From Candidatus Omnitrophota bacterium (lineage in GTDB: Bacteria > Omnitrophota > Koll11 > VGKN01), in NCBI GenBank assembly GCA_016867055.1, contig VGKN01000029.1, positions 1-10,738 of the forward strand: DNA of 10,738 nt. Direction: 5' to 3'. Below, one piece after another: positions 1-6,400 of this stretch (the stretch's first letter is position 1; each line of letters begins with the position of its first letter). The notes under the pieces are model-generated. The model ran no database searches and had not been told where the DNA came from. It was given only the letters and a program-made list of their open reading frames with translations. A program made the translations under genes and the position numbers.

Positions 1-1
1 T

Positions 2-436
2 GTGATTGAGAATTTAGTAAATGCTAAAATGAAAATCAGGGCATATGACCCAAATCAGCAGGCAAGGATAAACGCCGCCAAGAAGCTAAGAGGGATGCTA
101 GAGATGAAATTTAGCGTTGCAGTTGTTGATGAAGGGTTAGAAGGGGATGTTAAGACAGATTTAGAAAAGATAGGGATAAGGGTTTTAACCAAAGAGCAGT
201 ATGCCCAACAAAAAGAAAAGGCAGATATAACAATTTTTGATGACAGGAATGATTCATTAAAAGACAGCGATGCCGCTGCTATAACCACAGAGTGGAGTGA
301 ATTTAGGTTTAACAGAGAACAGATTAAAAAAATAGGCAAACTCCTTAGAAGGAGACTTATATTTGATAGTAGGAATCTTATTAAACCAAAGGACATAAGA
401 AACCTCGGCTTTAGATATATCTCCATCGGCAGGCCT
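2..436 (+). other. UDP-binding C-terminal domain of a nucleotide-sugar dehydrogenase, copy 1 (partial at the left edge)
   Basis: Residues 1-145 follow the C-terminal domain pattern of the UDP-glucose/GDP-mannose dehydrogenase family. They contain an early AYDP strand (about 14-17), an ITTEWSEF segment matching the family's ilTeW.eF motif, and the closing strand-loop FDSRNLIKPKDIRNLGFRY ending in SIGRP (to residue 145). In the family this domain binds the UDP moiety of the sugar nucleotide. A stretch of about 50 residues between AYDP and the TEW motif is longer than usual. The start of the domain, and any NAD-binding and catalytic domains of this copy, would lie upstream, so whether it is an active enzyme cannot be judged. 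Confidence 0.8.
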
Positions 437-3400
437 GATGTAGAGCCAAACCGTATTTTGCAATTCTTTAAATCCTTAAATATAGCGCGCCTTCGGATGC
501 GTTTTCTATGGGATGTAACATTAATTTGTTTAACACACATAGATAAATACTCCCTAGCGCTTATTGAAAAACGCATTGTATGGGATTTTAATAAACTCTG
601 CCTACTTGCTGCGCTATCTTGCAAGGCAACATTTGCCTATGTGGTTTCTGAGATAGCGGAAAAGCAAGGCGCAAATGCCGATAGGGTATTGGCTGGGATG
701 GTAAGGGATAAGAGAATAGGCAGGGGAAGGGATATAGAAGAAGAATATTTTAGGCCGGGTCCTGGCATAGGAGGACCATATTTAATGCCTGCTGTTGAGA
801 TATTGGTAGAGCTTGGAGCAAAATATCTCACAGAAAAGGATGTTCCGAAAGTTGAGCCCTCGGTTGATGAGGTAAGACTTGGATTGCTAACTGAAATAGT
901 CCGGGCAAACACAGGTCAGATTGAGCATGTTATTGAGAGATTAAACGAAGCGCTTAAGGGATTAAATGGCAAAAACGTAGGTATTATCGGCCTTTCATAC
1001 AGGGCAGGAAAGGCGCAAACCGAAGGCTCTGGAAGTATTGTGGATACCCCATCCTTAGAGATTATAACAGGGATTTGGACTAAGACAAGAGTAATAAAGG
1101 TTTTTGACCCCGATGAAACGGTGAGGGATTATATAAGAAACGACTTGATAAGAATGAAGGTGAAGGATGTTAACGTGGTTCGTTCAATAGAGGCTATTTT
1201 AAATAGTAATAATCCTGTTGATGCTATTTTAATATTGACCGCTGATTCTAGATTTAAAGAATTTTTTGAGAAATTTGACTTCGCAAGTCTAAATAGAGAA
1301 AAACCACTTATAATATATGATACCTGCAATATACTTAACCCCGCAAAATTTCAAGGAAATCCCAATATTGTCTATATGAGGACAGGCAGCCCTGTCGTGC
1401 CTAATAACGCTCGCTTATCAATGGCAGCCGCCCAGACTACTCCAGCAACTGCAATGCGTTCTCACCTTTTCCCAAGATATATCCACGAGGCGCTAAGAAA
1501 TAGGCTCGCAGCGCTTAACAAACAATATCCCCTAATCTGGCCACAGGATAGAGTCAGCGCTATCCTTACACAAGGAGCAGCATATTACGACCCAATTAAC
1601 GGAAGGATTTTAGAGGATGAAGGTGCATATAAAGTTATAGCCACGATATTGACAGAGGTGTTATCGACACATGATAGACCACGTGAAGTTACACCGGAGG
1701 AAATAAAAGAAATCGCCTATGGAAAACATGAAGGGTTGGAACAGAGGGTTTACAAAGGGTCAATCAATTTTGCGCCCCTTGCCCAAGGCATTAAAGGAAA
1801 GATTAGCAGCAGTGAATTTGCTAAATTAAGAAGGTGTTTTCTAAATCAATATGCCTATCCGCGTCAAGACAGTGAATTTTCAGACCTTGATTTACTGCGC
1901 GAACTAACTGTGCATCTTATTATTGAGGGTTTACATTTTGGTAATCCGATAAGACTGCTTGGTGATGAGGACATAAGCAAGCCCTATGAGGGAAGAGTTC
2001 AATTAGATAGGGATACAGCCTTTATGTTAATAGATTTTGCCAGAGAACAAAATCTTATCACAGAAAAAGAGAAACTGCTTCTTAAGTTAGTGTATTCAGA
2101 AGAGGTCTTCTCTAAAAATTTAGTCCACACTCAGCCTATAGAAAAGGTATTATATGAAATAAAGTGCGATAAAAAGAACCCATTTGTTATCGTAAGAAAG
2201 ACCGCCTCAGGTAAATCCACCTGTGTGCCGATAGAGCTGTTGCTTGAGTCCCTTAGAAGAGGGGATAGCTCGCGTGTGTTTGTAGTCCAGCCAAGGGTTT
2301 TAGGTGTAATCTTGCTTGCCAGATATATAAATGCAAAGATGGGGTTTCCTCTTGTGGGCCAGATTACAAGCAAGGGAACAGTAAATGGCGATGCGCCCAT
2401 ACTTATGATTACTGACGGAGAGCTTGTTAATCTTGCCAAGGGAGGAAGGATTGACCCTAAAAGGGATAAGGTTATTGTAGATGAGTTTCACGCCGTTACT
2501 GATTTGATGGAGATAGGGGTTGCCCTTTGTCTGCATCGGGGGATATATACAGCAGCGATGTCAGCAACCATAGAGCCCTCCAGCGTTGTGGAATACCTCT
2601 CTGAGCCCGAAAGGGGTATAACTGCTGTCTCCTATGTTGAAGGTAAAGAGGAACGCCGTTATCCCCTAGAGCATTTTCGCGCAAAGGAATATTTCTCTGA
2701 CGCTAAGAGAGATGGCAGGGTGCAGATAGAAGATTTTATGCATAGGTATATTGCTAAACACTTGCTTAGCGAACGGCGCCAAGACGGAAGCGCTAAATCC
2801 GCCCTTGTCTTTGTCAATAAGGTAAGCGAGGTTGAAGATTTGGTCGCTCTGATAAATTCCGGCTCAGGGGCTGGAATTTCTCCTGCGGTTATGGCGAGAT
2901 ATGAGGGTGTTTTAGAACACTACAGATTTGGCAGAGATAAGGTTGTGGCAATTCCGCTTTATGCCGAGATAGTGCATGATGATAAAAGACTAGATGGTTT
3001 TGAAGCTAAGATAAGATATTGCAAAGAAAAGAATATCCCCTTTGTTATTGTAGCCACCAATGTAGCCGAGATGTCAATAACCCTGGATATTGACGATGTA
3101 ATAACCCTTGATACCGAATACCGTGAATTTGGCGCTGAGGGCAGGGCTCGCCTGGAGATATGCCCCATTAGGGTAAATTCGTATATTCAAAGGGCAGGTA
3201 GGTGCGGCAGGCTTCGCCCGGGAAGGTGTTTCCTTGTGGATAGTCCAGTTGATGATTATGAGAGGCAGTATGTCTTCCTCAGGAAAGAACTCGCGGAGAG
3301 CAAGGTAAACACGGCAAAAGACCTATCTCAGCTTGAGCCAGAGCCGATAGAACCGCCCCTTCAGAACGCTGACCTTAAGACATTTGCCTTCACTATCCTT

Positions 3401-6400
3401 GAAACAGGTATTCCCCTTGAAGAGCTTAAGCTTATGTCAAAGATTACCCCGGAGTTTAGAGAAAATTACGAGAGGGAGGTGATATTAATCAAGGACCTTG
3501 GCTTGGCTGATAAGAGTAATAGGCTTACCCCCTTAGGCAGAACAGTAAGTAGATTATCCCTTGAAAACCTCCATTATGCCACGCTTTTGGCAAGGGGGCT
3601 TGAGGATGAATTTTTAGATAAGGATACAAAAATAGCCTTGGCTATTATGTGCGCCTTTGCCGAAAATGTGGATTTCTATAGTTTAAGCAGGGACAAAAAA
3701 AGCGTTGGAGAGATGCTAAGATGGCTTAACGACAGAAAATTGGTTTATCCTACTTCAGACCTGATAACCCTTTATAACCTTGTCCAAGACTTTATGGCTG
3801 TGGGGCAGTCCAGCGACAGCCGCGAAAGGAGATATCTTGAGAGTATGGGGTTATCAAGCCCCACATTCTATAATGCCCTGCAGCGCGCGCGCATCCTGTT
3901 TATGTCAATGAGAGATATGGGTGTTGTAGATGAAGGTTTTCCGCGCAGCCTGCCAAAATTGACAGAGGAACAACAGGCGCAATTACTCAATTTCCTTGCC
4001 CGAACAAAGGTCTTTTCAAAATTCACTATGCATTCAGATAGATTAGGTTTTAACGACAGAGATAGTGCCAAAGGAGGCGGCGTAGTGCATCAGGTTCGAA
4101 ACTCACCAACAGGCTTAATGGTCAAATATCTGCGGGATTACCTGATAGTAGGTGAATCGACCCGAGAGATAGAAAGAGTGAGATTCTTACGACGATACAT
4201 AGAAGCTGAGGATAAAGCCGAAGAAGGGGAAGAGGCGGTGGTAGAAAGAATAGAAACTGGTGAGAAGGAGACAGTGCACATAATTCCAATAGCCGTGCTT
4301 GCTATTAAAAAACCAGAACCAAATGATTATGAATCAACAGAAGGTTGGCTATACCGCTTGGCAAAGGTAAATTATCCATCTGACCTGAGATTCTATTTCT
4401 ATAGTCTTGGTTATACGGGAAATATAATTTCGCACAGAGCCTTGGTTGCTGCAGACCATAGGTTAGAAATAGAATGGAAGGTTGAAAGGCTTTTGGAGAA
4501 TTTAGCTAAATACCCGAATATAAAGAAGGCAACCGAAGAATATCTAAGGATACTCAACGAGGTGTCTGAATTAACTAAAAAAGACCCCTCATTAGAAGAA
4601 GTGTCTAGTAAACTGGAAGAACTATATGACCTCTTTGGAAATATATTTTTAAAAATATGCGACCAGAATAATCTCTTTTCATTAGAGGAGCTTGAAAGAT
4701 ACCTTGCTAAACACCCGGTGAGCGTAACCTTGGATAACTTTATTAAACAAGAACACCTTGAGAGAATCCGCGAAACTAGCCCCGATGAAATAACCTACGG
4801 AGGTAAAACCTTCCCTATACTATATAAGAAAGGAAAGGGGGCCCTTATTATTGAACAGGGTCTAAAGGATGTTATCTTGCCCGATAATTTATCAGAGGTG
4901 CTGCCAATAAATTTAAGGGATTTATTAGCCAACCACGACCTTTTTAAGATTCCGGATGACGCTCTGGATAAATACAATCGAGACTTTATAATAATGATTG
5001 GTTATACCGAAGATAGATACGAACGTAGATACGATTATAGCACAACCTCTCTTGCTGAAGCCAAAAAGGTGTTTTTAGAAAGAGTTATTGAAATGATTAT
5101 AAACAGAGTTAATAAAAAACAAGATGCCGATGCTGAGGTTAGAAAAGGAGAGGATAATATAGATGATATAATAAACTCTCTTCCATTTGCGATACCCAGA
5201 CTCCCGCTTTGTATTGACCTAATCGGTCAAACTGTATATGGCTATGAAGGCCTGGTGTGTTATCCTAATGATAAATATATAGGAAAGCAGGTGTTCAAAA
5301 CAGAGGAGGAGGCTAAAAGAACTACTATGTGGAACCTTAGGACTATAGTTCAGAGAAAAGTATTCCGGCCTTATGAGACAGAAGAATTTAATCTTGCGTT
5401 ATCAAGATATCCGGATATTCAAAGAAAGTATTCCGATGCTAAGTTAGCTGTTCAAAGAGAGGTTGAACAAAGAGTTTCTCTTGATATAAGTTCTGATGAA
5501 ATTTTAGGGTTAATTGCTGAGTTATCACCACGCGTTCAGGCAATGGTTAGAGAATACGGGGCGCTGATTGCTGAGGCTGACCAATCAGCTAATCTTGCCA
5601 AGGGAGGTGTGTTAGCGGTGAAGAAAGTAGAAGCACCGGTAATATTAGAAGAAAAAGGTGAGCAAATCTCTGCAAGAGATATGATAAACCAGCTCCCGTT
5701 TGCTTGTCCTCAGGTTAAAGACGGCTGGCAGGGATGGATAGCGCTGTATCGCAGGTATTATATAAAAACATTTGATACACAAAAAGAGGCGCAGGTAAGT
5801 TCATCGATGGCTCTTGGGTTAGCCATAAGAGAAGAAGCGCATCAAAGCGCCACAAGAGAGAAACCCGCCTCTGTGCAGTTATCAAAGAAACACCAACAAG
5901 GGTTTGAGGCAGAGCTTAGCAGGGTATTGGATGCTGGCAGCGAAGAGGTTACCCTTGATATTACACCTTCTAAGGCAGAAGGGATTATTGAAGGTAAAAC
6001 TCAGGCGATAGTTAAATTATTAGAGAAGAATGAAAGGATACAAGATTTGAAGGCTAGATTGAGAAGGCCTTATAAGAGAGATGAATTTCATTTAGTTAAA
6101 AGATTTGTAATTGTTAATAAGGCCCTTTTTGACCAAGATACGATAGTGGTGTTTAGTAGTCCAAAAGATATTTCTGATGTTTTAGATGAGAAATATTCCT
6201 ATGAGCAAATAGATGATGCATTAATTCAGGAAACTGAGAGATGTCTCGCTATGTTAGAAGAGGTTATTGAAATCTTAGATTACAGGACAATAAAAGAAGG
6301 GGCACGTGTTGCGGGGGCGAAATTAACACCTGAATATATAAATGCGCAATTTCTTACGCGCTGGCAGGCATGGCCTATAGTATTAAAAGCGCTCAGAGAG

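Noticed and set aside
2..4. GTG at position 2 as the true start codon
   Set aside because: The protein begins in the middle of a conserved UDP-binding domain, so the frame almost certainly extends left of the window. No upstream sequence is available to show a ribosome site.
55..624. 189-codon open frame on the minus strand, and other minus-strand frames throughout
   Set aside because: They lie wholly opposite well-supported coding sequence with recognisable domains, have no family motifs, and look like shadows.
2438..2453. Internal start after the first AAGGGAGG copy
   Set aside because: No in-frame ATG, GTG or TTG lies at suitable spacing, and the site is inside the helicase core.
3882..3892. 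Alternating GC tract (gcgcgcgcgc) as a Z-DNA or regulatory element
   Set aside because: It is short and fully explained by Ala/Arg codons within the helicase region.
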